A DNA stretch of 64,000 nt from Microbacterium sp. USTB-Y (GTDB taxonomy: Bacteria > Actinomycetota > Actinomycetes > Actinomycetales > Microbacteriaceae): the NCBI RefSeq assembly GCF_023703415.1, contig NZ_JAGMTU010000003.1, positions 681,150 to 745,149 of the forward strand, in the 5' to 3' direction. This document shows positions 42,449-50,918 of this stretch, piece after piece. Each line of letters opens with the position of its first letter. The stretch's first letter is position 1. A program made the translations under genes and the position numbers. The notes beneath the pieces are model-generated. The model saw only the letters and a list, made by a program, of their open reading frames with translations. It was not told the DNA's origin and made no database searches.

Positions 42449-42943
42449 CTACTTGTAGAAGCCCTCGCGCAGATTGATGCCGTGCTCGAGGAAGACCTTG
42501 AGCGCGGCCAGCATCCCCGTCCAGCCCTCGCAGTTGCCGAACGCGCTCTTGGCGCCGCCCGCGGTCGCCCGCCAGGTCGACTCCGTGATGGTGACCAGGG
42601 TGCGGGTGCCGCCGTCGATCGGGGCGAACTCGAAGACAGTGCGCGTGGTGCCGGTGTCGTTGCTGCCGGGGGCGGCGGCCCACTCGATCACGATGCGCTC
42701 GGGGGCCGTGGCCTCCACGACCTCGACCGGGAACCGGCCCGGGAAGTCGGCGAAGTCCCACGTCACCTCGACGCCGGGTTCGAGACGGCCCTGAGCGCCG
42801 CCGGTGGTGAAGTAGCGGGAGAGCTGCGCCGGGTCGGCGACGGCCTCGTAGACCTCGGCCGGCGGGCGGGAGACGCGACCGGAGACGGAGAAGGAGAGCT
42901 CTGTGAGCGGAGCCATGTCCGCAGCGATTTCGACGTGAGACAT
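42449..42943 (-). CDS. SRPBCC/AHSA1-domain protein
   Basis: 164 residues. Activator-of-Hsp90-like START fold: SFSVSGRVSRPPAEVYEAVADP, VEVTWDFADFPGRFPVEVVEATAPERIVIEW, then a C-terminal helix GWTGMLAALKVFLEHGINLREG. Genes of this family are routinely paired with an ArsR-type regulator, as here. Function is usually unknown (ligand-binding cavity protein). Both this protein and the divergent ArsR start with Met-Ser-His because the two start codons lie in one palindrome. Confidence 0.88.
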   Translation of the reverse strand: MSHVEIAADMAPLTELSFSVSGRVSRPPAEVYEAVADPAQLSRYFTTGGAQGRLEPGVEVTWDFADFPGRFPVEVVEATAPERIVIEWAAAPGSNDTGTTRTVFEFAPIDGGTRTLVTITESTWRATAGGAKSAFGNCEGWTGMLAALKVFLEHGINLREGFYK

Positions 42944-42968
42944 GTTGTAAGATTACAACATGTCTCAC
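42935..42968. promoter_or_regulatory. Perfect 34-bp palindrome holding both divergent start codons
   Basis: Two 16-bp perfect arms around a 2-bp centre (42951-42952). It contains the SRPBCC ATG (42943-42941, minus) and the ArsR ATG (42960-42962, plus) only 16 bp apart. TAAGAT (42948-42953, plus) and TAATCT (42955-42950, minus) are overlapping -10 hexamers, each 6 nt from its ATG, so both genes are leaderless. The core TTGTAA-GA-TTACAA is an ArsR-type operator. Confidence 0.9.
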
Positions 42969-43283
42969 GGGGAGGGAACGGAGGACGACGATCTCGTCTT
43001 CAAGGCGCTCGCCGCCCCGGTACGCCGGCGCATGCTCGATGTGCTGCGCGAGCGGCCGTGCACCACCGGCGAGCTGTGTGCGCGGTTCTCCGAGCTCGAC
43101 CGCACGACGGTGCTTCAGCATCTGCGCGTGCTGGAGCGGGCGGAGCTGGTGATGGGCCGACGTGAGGGTCGCGAACGACACCTCACCCTCGCGCCGCTGC
43201 CGATCAAGCGGATCCACGACCGCTGGATCGGCGCCTATGCGGCCGCCGCCGTGCAGCTGCTCGACGACCTCGATCACGGGTGA
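42960..43283 (+). CDS. ArsR-family regulator of the SRPBCC gene
   Basis: 107 residues, no metal-binding cysteine pair of the arsenic type. Winged helix: VFKALAAPVRRRMLDVLRERP, TTGELCARFSELDRTTVLQHLRVLERAELV. The C-terminal helix (IKRIHDRWIGAYAAAAVQLL) makes the dimer. Members paired with AHSA1 genes repress both genes from a shared palindrome, which is exactly what lies at its start. Confidence 0.9.
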   Translation: MSHGEGTEDDDLVFKALAAPVRRRMLDVLRERPCTTGELCARFSELDRTTVLQHLRVLERAELVMGRREGRERHLTLAPLPIKRIHDRWIGAYAAAAVQLLDDLDHG

Positions 43284-43368
43284 AGGGCGGCGGCCGGGGC
43301 CGCTGGCCGGGCCGGGCATCCCGGGACCTCGCTCCCGCAGTATCGTTCACGGCGAGCCGCGCCGGCGA

Positions 43369-45393
43369 TCAGCCCTCCGCGCCCTCCGGTGCCATCTCGA
43401 AGTCATACCAGGACGGCACGGGGCGGCCGGGGAACGCCTCGTGCCACAGCGCCGACATGCTCAGCTCGCCCTCGCGGAGGTTCGGCACATCGAACTGCTC
43501 CTCGAGGATCCGGCCCGCGGTCTCCGTATCCCCGAGGGCGAGGGCGGCGCGGATCTCGACGACCTTGAAGCGCCCGAGGGCGCGCAGCTCGGCCGGCAGC
43601 GTCGTGAGGAGCGTGCTTGCTTCCTCGGCCCGCCCGTCGGCGAGCAGGGCCTCGGCGAGCTCGAGCGTCAGCGGTGCGAGGTCGGGCGCGAGGTCGCGCG
43701 CCTCGGCGAGCCGGTTGATGCCCTGCGCCTGCGCGGCGGTGCCGCCGTCCGACTGGCGCAGCGCCATCCCGAGCCCGCGCAGCGCCCAGGGGCTGCGCCG
43801 ATGCCGCAGCGACGCCTCGTAGTGCGAGATCGCGGTGCCGTGCTCGTCGCGGGCGTGCGCGGCGACGGCGCGGTGGTAGTGGGTCAGCCAGGTGGAGGGC
43901 GCCTCGGCGAGCAGATGATCCCACTCGTCGCCCGTGACGTAGGACGCGGGGGCCTCCAGCGGGTCGGGCTCAACGATGCTCCCGTGGCCTCCCGATCCGT
44001 CGGGCGCCGTGCCACCGGCTTCGGCCCGCGCCGCAGAGGCGTCGAGCAGCGCGGCCCAGTACGCGCCCTCCTCGCCGTCGCGTACGAAGCGCACCCCGGC
44101 GGGGGCGGCGAAGGCGGAACCGCTGCGAGCGGCGAGCTCGTGCTCGAGCGCGCCCCACGGCGACCCGACCGAGAGCAGCGCGTCCGGTGCGATGTCGGCG
44201 GCGGCCTCGAGCCGCGCGACGCCGGCGGATCCGATGGCGTCGGCGGCGCGCAGCACCTGTCCGCCCACCTCGGCGACGGACTCGTCCCAGTCGCCGTCGA
44301 GGCGCGGATCCGAGAGCTGCAGCGGCAGGAACGTCTCGGTCCACTCCCAGGTCGCGCCGCCCGGCATCCGCAGGTGCTCGTACTGCGTGGCCGCGAGCCC
44401 GGCCTGGATCTCGAAGTAGGCGCCGGTCTCGCCGCCCAGCCAGTCGCACCAGCGTCGCCCGCCCGGGGTATCGCCCCAGACGAAGAGCTTGCGCCCGATG
44501 AGGGGCGCGGTCGACACGTGCGCGAGGCCGGAGCCGTCGCCGTCGACGGCGGCGATCCAGGGGCGCGTCGCAGGGGCGTCGCCGACCTCCGCCGTCGCCA
44601 GTCCCGGCGCGAGGTCGAAGAAGTAATCCGCCGCGGCGGGCGCGGTGGCGGGGAAGCGCGGGTCGGCCGCGTTCAGGTCGACCCGCCCGAGGGTGCCGTC
44701 GTAGCCCGTCATGTACGCGTGGGCCGCGGGGGCGAACACCCGGCTCTGCGCCGTCTGGGCGACGGCGATGTTGGTCCACCAGTACATCCCGGTCTCGCGA
44801 TCGCGCGGGTTGCGCACCCGCACGCGCACGTGCAGGGCCGCGCCCTCGAGGGTCGCGTCGATCTGCAGGATCAGTCCGCGCACCCGCTCGTACTCCCACA
44901 GGCGCAGGATCGGCTCGCCGTCGGCACCGGTGATCTCGGCGGCGTAGAGCGGATCGGCGGTGAGCGGCCAGTGCCCGCGCATGCCGATGTTCCACTCGGC
45001 CCCGCCCGAGAACCAGGCGTCGCGCAGGGCCAGGTTGGCGGGCTGCAGCACGGCGTTGCGATACACCAGGTCGCGGCCGGTCGTCTTGTCGAGGAGGCGC
45101 ACGAGGCGGCCGCCCAGGTCGAGGGCGAACTCGGCGCGCACCTGATCGTTCTCGAGCACCGCGACGCGCATCGGCGCCGGGGAGCGGTCGCGGTCGTAGC
45201 CGTCCTGGATCAGATAGGGGTGGATCGTGGAGACATGTCCGTACCGGATGTTCGCCGCCATCTCGGCGGGCAGCCCGTCGGTGGCGGCCTCGTAGGGCGC
45301 CTGGGGCATGGCGGCGATCGCGGGGAGGGGATTGGGGGATCCGACGGGGGCGGTGGGGAGGACGACCTGGGTGACGGTCAACGTTGCGCTCAT
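43369..45393 (-). CDS. DUF5107 protein with C-terminal TPR-like repeats
   Basis: 674 residues from ATG 45393; the in-frame upstream extension to 45480 runs into an inverted repeat and is unlikely. N-terminal half (about 60-400) matches DUF5107, a galactose-mutarotase-like beta-sandwich (FALDLGGRLVRLLDKTTGRDL, FSGGAEWNIGMRGHWP, YWWTNIAVAQTAQSRVFAP). The C-terminal third has TPR-like helices (LTHYHRAVAAHARDEHGTAI, SHYEASLRHRRSPWALRGLG). Proteins of this type accompany glycan or sugar catabolism and are cytoplasmic. No signal peptide. Function unknown. Confidence 0.85.
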   Translation of the reverse strand: MSATLTVTQVVLPTAPVGSPNPLPAIAAMPQAPYEAATDGLPAEMAANIRYGHVSTIHPYLIQDGYDRDRSPAPMRVAVLENDQVRAEFALDLGGRLVRLLDKTTGRDLVYRNAVLQPANLALRDAWFSGGAEWNIGMRGHWPLTADPLYAAEITGADGEPILRLWEYERVRGLILQIDATLEGAALHVRVRVRNPRDRETGMYWWTNIAVAQTAQSRVFAPAAHAYMTGYDGTLGRVDLNAADPRFPATAPAAADYFFDLAPGLATAEVGDAPATRPWIAAVDGDGSGLAHVSTAPLIGRKLFVWGDTPGGRRWCDWLGGETGAYFEIQAGLAATQYEHLRMPGGATWEWTETFLPLQLSDPRLDGDWDESVAEVGGQVLRAADAIGSAGVARLEAAADIAPDALLSVGSPWGALEHELAARSGSAFAAPAGVRFVRDGEEGAYWAALLDASAARAEAGGTAPDGSGGHGSIVEPDPLEAPASYVTGDEWDHLLAEAPSTWLTHYHRAVAAHARDEHGTAISHYEASLRHRRSPWALRGLGMALRQSDGGTAAQAQGINRLAEARDLAPDLAPLTLELAEALLADGRAEEASTLLTTLPAELRALGRFKVVEIRAALALGDTETAGRILEEQFDVPNLREGELSMSALWHEAFPGRPVPSWYDFEMAPEGAEG

Positions 45394-45453
45394 CAGGATC
45401 CAGTATCCCCGTCGGGGCTGTGCGCGGGGAAGGAATCGGATCCGGATCGCTCC

Positions 45454-45519
45454 GCCCCTCCGAGTCGTCTCCCTGAGCACGACCTATTGACCGTGCTCAG
45501 GGAGACGACTCGGAGGGGC
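45454..45519. repeat. 28-bp perfect inverted repeat between divergent genes
   Basis: Arms 45454-45481 and 45492-45519 are perfect inverted copies (28 of 28 bp) with a 10-nt spacer. The element covers much of the 143-bp gap between the DUF5107 gene and the methyltransferase gene. Arms this long are well beyond an operator half-site and could form a strong RNA or cruciform hairpin, or be a small mobile-element-type repeat. Confidence 0.9.
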
Positions 45520-45524
45520 CCGCG

Positions 45525-45530
45525 TACGCT
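45525..45530 (+). promoter_or_regulatory. -10 hexamer of leaderless methyltransferase gene
   Basis: TACGCT lies 6 nt before the GTG at 45537, just beyond the right arm of the 28-bp inverted repeat. No ribosome binding site lies between. Confidence 0.5.
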
Positions 45531-45536
45531 GGGCGG

Positions 45537-46688
45537 GTGCCCGAGTTCCCGTTTGCGCGCCTGCGCCGGTTCCCCGACGTCGAGGCGCCGAACCTCCAGG
45601 CCTGGGACGCGACGGATGAGCTGCTCGTCGCTGCGGCCCTGGCGGACGCCGCGCACCGAGGCATCGACGGATCCGCGGTCGCCGTGATCGGCGACGGGTA
45701 CGGCGCGCTCACGCTCCCGCTCGTCGCGGCCGGGCTCGACGGCGTGCGCGTGCACCAGGATCCGGTCACCGGACGCCGCGCCCTCACCCGCAACGCCGAT
45801 GCGCTCGGGCTGAGCGGGTACGCGCCGCACGAGCTCGACGCGGAGCTGCTGAACGGCGCGCGGCTGGTGCTCCTGCAGCTGCCCAAGGGGCTCGCCGAGC
45901 TCGAGGAGATCGCCGACGCGGTCGCGCGCTGGGCGGCGCCCGATGCGGTGCTGCTCGCCGGCGGCCGGGTGAAGCACATGACCCTGGCGCAGAACGAGGT
46001 GCTCGCACGGTTCTTCGCGCGGGTGCAGCCGCAGCGGGGCGAGCGCAAGTCGCGCCTGATCGTCGCGTCCGAGCCGCGTCCGGTGTCGCAGGATGCGCCG
46101 TTCCCGATGTCGACGACCCACCCCGAGTTCGGGCTCACCCTGTGCGCGCACGGCGGGGCGTTCGCCGCCGACCGAGTGGACATCGGCACCCGGGTGCTGC
46201 TCGACGTGATGCGCGACCGTACGGCGGAGCTCGTCGCCCTCGACCGCGGTGACGGTTTCACGGCCGTCGATCTCGGTTGCGGCACGGGCGCGCTCGCCGC
46301 GTCGCTGGCCCTCGCGATCCCCGGGGCGCGGGTCGTCGCGACCGACCGGTCGGCGGCCGCGGTGGGCTCGGCGCGCGCCACGATGGCGGCGAACGGCGTG
46401 GCCGATCGCGTGACCGTGACGCTCGACGACGCCGGATCCGGGATCCCGGACGGCTCCGTGGATCTCGTGCTGCTGAATCCGCCGTTCCACCTGGGTGCGA
46501 GTGTGCACGAGGGGGCCGGGCATCGCCTCATCGGCGCGGCCGCGCAGATGCTGCGTCCGGGCGGGGAGGTGTGGACCGTGTTCAACTCGCATCTCGACCA
46601 TCGCCGGGCGCTGTCGGCGGCGGTCGGCGAGACCGTGCAGCTCGTCCGCACCCCGAAGTTCACGGTGACGAGGTCGGTCCGGCGCTGA
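45537..46688 (+). CDS. RlmG/RsmC-like rRNA guanine-N2 methyltransferase
   Basis: 383 residues from GTG 45537. Two tandem domains as in RsmC/RlmG: a degenerate N-terminal methyltransferase-like half (about 1-190) and a catalytic C-terminal half with SAM loop VDLGCGTGALAASLA and the base-flipping motif LLNPPFHLGASVHEG (NPPF). These enzymes make m2G in 16S or 23S rRNA. Which base cannot be told. The gene is single; downstream is a 326-bp gap. Confidence 0.87.
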   Translation: MPEFPFARLRRFPDVEAPNLQAWDATDELLVAAALADAAHRGIDGSAVAVIGDGYGALTLPLVAAGLDGVRVHQDPVTGRRALTRNADALGLSGYAPHELDAELLNGARLVLLQLPKGLAELEEIADAVARWAAPDAVLLAGGRVKHMTLAQNEVLARFFARVQPQRGERKSRLIVASEPRPVSQDAPFPMSTTHPEFGLTLCAHGGAFAADRVDIGTRVLLDVMRDRTAELVALDRGDGFTAVDLGCGTGALAASLALAIPGARVVATDRSAAAVGSARATMAANGVADRVTVTLDDAGSGIPDGSVDLVLLNPPFHLGASVHEGAGHRLIGAAAQMLRPGGEVWTVFNSHLDHRRALSAAVGETVQLVRTPKFTVTRSVRR

Positions 46689-47014
46689 CCGCCCTGCGGC
46701 CGTGCCCGACGGGGCATCGACGGATCCGGACGCGACCCCCGCCCCTCGGTCCTCGGCCGCGGATTTGCCTCCGGATCAGGATGTCGTTACGTTGGAATGC
46801 GGGCCTTACGGCCCCAAGACCAGTCCGCGGCTGCGTCCTTCTTTCGATTCTGCTGTGCACGAAGAGGCGTGGGCGTACGGTCGATGATCTCTGTCGAGGA
46901 TCCGAAATCCTCCTCCTGCGCCGCCGGCATGGCTCCCTTCGAAACGGCCCTGTGATCATCACCCGGGCGAGACCGATGCAGGCCTCCCCACCGGGGTGAG
47001 GCCGCGGGGGAAAC
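46689..47014 (+). other. 326-bp intergenic region before proVWX
   Basis: No convincing gene. It holds a small hairpin GGGCC-TTAC-GGCCC (46801-46814), an AT-richer stretch around 46835-46860 and, directly before the proV start, a hairpin GGCCTC/GAGGCC (46980-47003) close to the GGGGGAA ribosome binding site. A long 5' leader for the osmoprotectant operon is possible, but no known riboswitch is recognised. A 72-codon open frame from 46782 to 46999 is likely chance. Confidence 0.4.
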
Positions 47015-48337
47015 GTGTCCGAAACCGCTCTGGAAGCGCGTCATCTGTTCAAGGTGTTCGGGAGGAACCCGAACCAGGCCATCCGCAGGCTGAAGGCCGG
47101 GGAGAGCCGATCCGAGGTCGCCGACGCCGGCACCGCCGCCGTCATCGACGCGAGCTTCACCGTCAACCGCGGTGAGATCTTCGTCATCATGGGACTGTCC
47201 GGATCCGGCAAGTCCACCATCATCCGCATGCTCAACGGGCTGCACGAGGCGACGGACGGCTCCGTCCTCGTCGCCGGCGACCCGATCACCGGCATCCCGG
47301 CCTCGCGGCTGCGCGAGATCCGCCGCGACCGCGTGTCGATGGTGTTCCAGCACTTCGCCCTGCTGCCGCACCGCACCGTGGCCGCGAACGTCGCGTACCC
47401 GCTCGAGCTCAAGGGCGTCGGCAAGGCCGAGCGTCTCGCCAAGGCCGCGGAGATCCTCACCCTCGTCGGCCTCGACGGGCAGGGGGAGAAGCTGCCGTCC
47501 GAGCTCTCCGGCGGCATGCAGCAGCGCGTCGGCATCGCCCGTGCGCTCGCCGCCGATACCGACATCCTGCTGATGGACGAGGCCTTCAGCGCACTGGATC
47601 CGCTCATCCGCCGCGAGATGCAGGAGCAGCTGCTCGAACTGCAGCAGAAGCTGCAGAAGACCATCGTGTTCATCACGCACGATCTGAACGAGGCGATGTT
47701 CCTCGGCGACCGGATCGCGGTGATGCGCGACGGCCGCATCGTGCAGATCGGCACGCCGGAGGACATCCTCACCGATCCCGCGAACAGCTACGTCGAGCAG
47801 TTCGTGCAGGACGTCGATCGCGCCCGCGTGCTCACCGCCGCGAACGTCATGGAGCGCCCGCGTCCGGTGGTCTCCGAGAACGCCGGACCGCGCACCGCGC
47901 TCAAGCAGATGCGCGATGCGTTCATGTCCGCGACCTACGTCGTCGGCCGCGATCGCAAGCTCGTCGGCATCGTCACCGACCGCGACGTCGTCAAGCTGAT
48001 CCGTCGCGGCGAGAGCAGGATCACCTCGGTGCTCAAGCCCGCGGCCCAGGTGGTCGACGAGGACGAGATCCTGATGAACCTGTTCATCCCCGCCGTGGAG
48101 TCGCCGCTGCCGCTCGCCGTGGCAGACGCGGAGGGGCGCCTCGTCGGCGTCATCCCGCGCATCACCCTGCTCGCTGCCCTCGGCCCCGGTGCCGGCGCCA
48201 CGGGCGAGATCAACCTGCCGGTGCTGCCGCTGCCGCAGGCGGAGGTCGACGCCGTGCTCGACGACGGGTGGACCGCCCCCGCCGCGGGAGCCTCGCCGAC
48301 CACGCCGGACGCGCCGACCGAGGAGGTCACCCGATGA
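47015..48337 (+). CDS. proV: Glycine betaine/proline ABC importer ATPase (ProV/OpuAA) with CBS domains
   Basis: 440 residues from GTG 47015. Walker A GLSGSGKST (60-68), signature LSGGMQQRVGIARALA, Walker B ILLMDEAFSALDP and switch FITHDLNEAM. The N-terminal extension IRRLKAGESRSEV is typical of ProV/OpuAA. A CBS pair follows the ATPase (about 275-410: YVVGRDRKLVGIVTDRDV, LPLAVADAEGRLVGVI), the ionic-strength or c-di-AMP-sensing part in relatives. First gene of proVWX; overlaps proW by 4 bp. Confidence 0.93.
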   Translation: MSETALEARHLFKVFGRNPNQAIRRLKAGESRSEVADAGTAAVIDASFTVNRGEIFVIMGLSGSGKSTIIRMLNGLHEATDGSVLVAGDPITGIPASRLREIRRDRVSMVFQHFALLPHRTVAANVAYPLELKGVGKAERLAKAAEILTLVGLDGQGEKLPSELSGGMQQRVGIARALAADTDILLMDEAFSALDPLIRREMQEQLLELQQKLQKTIVFITHDLNEAMFLGDRIAVMRDGRIVQIGTPEDILTDPANSYVEQFVQDVDRARVLTAANVMERPRPVVSENAGPRTALKQMRDAFMSATYVVGRDRKLVGIVTDRDVVKLIRRGESRITSVLKPAAQVVDEDEILMNLFIPAVESPLPLAVADAEGRLVGVIPRITLLAALGPGAGATGEINLPVLPLPQAEVDAVLDDGWTAPAAGASPTTPDAPTEEVTR

Positions 48338-49281
48338 ACGTCCTTCCCATCGGATCCTGGGTCGCCGTCGCGGTGGACTGGATCAAGGCCAACCTCGACG
48401 GCCTGCTGCACGTCGTCTCGACCGTCGTGTCGTTCCTCGTCGACGGTCTGAGCTTCCTGCTGCTGATGCCCTGGTTCTACGTCGTCATCATCGTCGCCGC
48501 GCTCATCGCCTGGCTGGTGCGCTCGTGGAAGCTGGCGATCGGCACCGTGCTCTCGTTCGGCGTGATCGTCGCGATGGGCCTGTGGGTCCCCGCGATGCAG
48601 ACGCTCGCGCTCGTGCTCGTCGCGGGTCTCGTCACCGTGCTGATCGCGATCCCGCTGGGGATCTGGTCGGCGCGCAACGCCACCGTCCGTGCGGTGCTCA
48701 AGCCCGTGCTCGACTTCATGCAGACGATGCCCGCCTTCGTCTACCTGATCCCCGCGATCGTGTTCTTCAGCATCGGCGTGGTGCCGGGCTTCGTGGCCAC
48801 GGTCATCTTCGCCCTGCCCCCGGGCGTGCGCTTCACCGAGCTCGGCATCCGCGGGGTGGACTCCGAGACGGTCGAGGCCGGGCAGTCGTTCGGCGCCACA
48901 CCGGCCCAGATCCTGCGCGGGATCCAGCTGCCGCTGGCGATGCCGACGATCCTCGCCGGCGTCAACCAGGTCATCATGCTCGCGCTGTCGATGGCGGTCA
49001 TCGCGGGCATGGCCGGGGCCGACGGTCTCGGCAAGCTCGTGGTCGAGGCGATCTCGACGGTCAACATCGCCAAGGGCGTCGAGGCCGGTCTCGGCGTCGT
49101 GCTGATCGCGGTCTTCCTCGACCGGGTCACCGCGTCGCTCGGGTCGCTCGGCGAGCACCCCGACTCGCTGCTCGGGATGCTGGCGCGTCGTCGCGCCGCG
49201 CGTCGCCTGGCCGCATCGACGGTCGTGGTCGACCAGAGCCCGGAAGCACCCGCCGAGGAGAAGGAGCTGCAGCATGCGTAA
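48334..49281 (+). CDS. proW: Glycine betaine/proline ABC importer permease (ProW/OpuAB)
   Basis: 315 residues from ATG 48334 (overlaps the proV stop). Six or more membrane segments, with the EAA-loop region VDSETVEAGQSFGATPAQILRGIQLPLAMPTIL read in its core VEAGQSFGATPAQI. LDFMQTMPAFVYLIPAIVF is a strong ProW signature. The C-terminal tail is charged. Overlaps the binding-protein gene by 8 bp. Confidence 0.92.
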   Translation: MNVLPIGSWVAVAVDWIKANLDGLLHVVSTVVSFLVDGLSFLLLMPWFYVVIIVAALIAWLVRSWKLAIGTVLSFGVIVAMGLWVPAMQTLALVLVAGLVTVLIAIPLGIWSARNATVRAVLKPVLDFMQTMPAFVYLIPAIVFFSIGVVPGFVATVIFALPPGVRFTELGIRGVDSETVEAGQSFGATPAQILRGIQLPLAMPTILAGVNQVIMLALSMAVIAGMAGADGLGKLVVEAISTVNIAKGVEAGLGVVLIAVFLDRVTASLGSLGEHPDSLLGMLARRRAARRLAASTVVVDQSPEAPAEEKELQHA

Positions 49282-50203
49282 GAGCAGGATCACCACTCTC
49301 GCGGCGCTCGGCGTCGCGGCCGTGCTCGCCCTCGCCGGATGCGCGAGCGACGGCGCCGGCGGCACGCTGGAGATGGCGGGCAAGGCCCCGGCGAACGACG
49401 CGGGCAAGGGCGACAAGGGCACGATCACCATCGGGTTCCTGCCCAGCTGGACCGACGGACTGAGCACCGCGTATCTGCTGCAGGACCAGCTCGGCAAGCT
49501 CGGCTACGCCGTGAAGATGCAGACGCTCTCCGATGCCGGCCCGCTGTACGCGGGGCTGTCGCAGGGCGATGTGGACGTCTTCCCGTCGGCCTGGCCCGAG
49601 GTCACCCAGAAGGCGTACAGGGACAAGTACCAGGGCTCGATCGACGACCTCGGCACCTACTACGACAACGCCCGTCTCACGATCGCCGTGCCGACCTACA
49701 CCGACATCGACTCGATCGATCAGCTCAAGGGCGCGGGATCCCGGTTCGACGGCAAGATCATCGGCATCGAGCCCGGGGCGGGCCTGACCGGTCAGACCCA
49801 GAAGATGATGCCCGAGTACGGCCTCGACGGCGAGTACCAGCTGGTCACGTCGTCGACCGCGGCGATGCTCACCGAACTGAAATCGGCGACCGACAAGAAG
49901 CAGGACATCGCGGTCACCCTGTGGCGTCCGTTCTGGGCCAACAGCGCGTTCCCCGTGAAGGACCTCAAGGATCCGAAGGGCGCGATGGGCAAGCCCGAGG
50001 GGCTGCACTTCCTCGGCGCGAAGGGCTTCGCTGAGAAGCACCCGGACGCGGCGAAGCTGATCGGGCAGATCACGCTCGACGACGCCCAGTACGGCTCGCT
50101 CGAGGACATGGTCGTGAACCAGTTCGGCGAGGGCAAGGAGACTCAGGCGATCGACGCCTGGATCCAGAAGTACGGCGGCCAGTTCGACTGGGTGCAGAAG
50201 TGA
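49274..50203 (+). CDS. proX: Glycine betaine-binding lipoprotein (ProX/OpuAC)
   Basis: 309 residues. Signal peptide ends in lipobox LAGC (C22 or nearby). The binding domain shows GFLPSWTDGLSTAYLL, GDVDVFPSAWPEVTQ and VTLWRPFWANSAFP; the Trp residues are those that form the aromatic cage for quaternary amines in this family. Outer-face lipoprotein that delivers betaine to ProVW. Last gene of the operon. Confidence 0.92.
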   Translation: MRKSRITTLAALGVAAVLALAGCASDGAGGTLEMAGKAPANDAGKGDKGTITIGFLPSWTDGLSTAYLLQDQLGKLGYAVKMQTLSDAGPLYAGLSQGDVDVFPSAWPEVTQKAYRDKYQGSIDDLGTYYDNARLTIAVPTYTDIDSIDQLKGAGSRFDGKIIGIEPGAGLTGQTQKMMPEYGLDGEYQLVTSSTAAMLTELKSATDKKQDIAVTLWRPFWANSAFPVKDLKDPKGAMGKPEGLHFLGAKGFAEKHPDAAKLIGQITLDDAQYGSLEDMVVNQFGEGKETQAIDAWIQKYGGQFDWVQK

Positions 50204-50216
50204 GCCGGCACTTTCG

Positions 50217-50272
50217 GGGTCGTTGAGCGAGGACGGGCGCGCAGCGGCCGACCGAGGCGAAACGCCGTCGCA
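50217..50272. repeat. Possible intergenic REP-type word (GTCGTTGAGCGAGGAC)
   Basis: The sequence starting GGTCGTTGAGCGAGGAC and ending CGAGGCGAAACGCCG resembles a repeat that I recall from intergenic regions of high-GC actinobacteria. Only one copy lies in the window, so it cannot be proved here. Confidence 0.35.
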
Positions 50273-50308
50273 CAGTCCGGGATCCCATACCCACGGGAGT
50301 CGAGCGGG

Positions 50309-50314
50309 TATGCT
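50309..50314 (+). promoter_or_regulatory. -10 hexamer of leaderless DUF6153 gene
   Basis: TATGCT is 8 nt before the GTG at 50323; there is no ribosome binding site, so the transcript probably starts at or next to the start codon. Confidence 0.5.
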
Positions 50315-50315
50315 C

Positions 50316-50330
50316 TACCCCCGTGGGGTA
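50316..50330. promoter_or_regulatory. CsoR-like (copper) operator over the start of the DUF6153 gene
   Basis: TACCCCCGTGGGGTA is a G/C-tract palindrome of the kind bound by CsoR-family copper sensors. It spans the predicted transcript start and GTG. A weaker TACCCACGGGAGT site lies at 50288-50300, and the flanks GGATCCCATAC and GTATGGGATCC form an outer inverted repeat. Confidence 0.6.
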
Positions 50331-50811
50331 TGGGATCCAGGACCGCGGCACGTCGCCGGCGTGGTCGCTGCGGATCCTGCTGATCGTCGCCGCCGTGATC
50401 GCCGGCCTGCTCGGCATGCACGTGCTCGCCGGTCACGGGGCGCCGATGGCGGCGGGGGAGACCTCCCCGCACCACGTGCCGATGGCCGGCGCCGTCCCCG
50501 TCGGACTCGCCGCAGACGAGGCGCAGCATCCGGCGGTCGCCGCGCCCGCGCAGCCGTCGTCCGGGAGCAGCGCCGCGTCCGCGGATCACCCCGCGCTCGC
50601 CGCCCCCGCGCACGGCTGCGCGGACTGCGCCGAGCACGCCGCGATGGCGTCATCGTGCGTGCTGGCCCCGGTCGCTCCCGCCGCGGTGCCGGGGCCTCCC
50701 GCGGAGGACCTCCGGCCTGCGCCCGCCGCGCCCGTCGTCGCCTCCGCGGCGAACGACCCGGCGGATCCGCGCCCTCCGAGCATCTCCGTGCTCTGCATCA
50801 GTCGCAGATGA
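50323..50811 (+). CDS. DUF6153-like small membrane protein
   Basis: 162 residues from GTG 50323. One N-terminal membrane segment (about 15-36, SLRILLIVAAVIAGLLGMHVLAGHG), then a Pro/Ala-rich outer part with a His/Cys patch HGCADCAEHAAMASSC. The layout matches DUF6153, a small actinobacterial family often found beside DUF305 and copper genes. The CxxC and His-rich patch may bind metal. The CsoR-like operator at its start supports a copper link. Disordered C-terminus. Confidence 0.75.
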   Translation: MGYGIQDRGTSPAWSLRILLIVAAVIAGLLGMHVLAGHGAPMAAGETSPHHVPMAGAVPVGLAADEAQHPAVAAPAQPSSGSSAASADHPALAAPAHGCADCAEHAAMASSCVLAPVAPAAVPGPPAEDLRPAPAAPVVASAANDPADPRPPSISVLCISRR

Positions 50812-50918
50812 GTCGACGCCGGTGCGCCCCCGTGATCCCTGATCCGGCGGATGCCCCCGAACGACTCCGCGCCCGCCGTCCGGCGAGGCGCGTCATCGAC
50901 GACGAAAGCAGAGAGACC

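Noticed and set aside
43162..45687. 841-codon plus-strand frame opposite the DUF5107 gene
   Set aside because: DUF5107/TPR content on the minus strand is clear; the plus frame is low-complexity Arg/Gly/Val.
46782..46999. 72-codon plus-strand frame upstream of proV
   Set aside because: Arg-rich, no ribosome binding site, ends beside the proV ribosome binding site; more likely a leader region.
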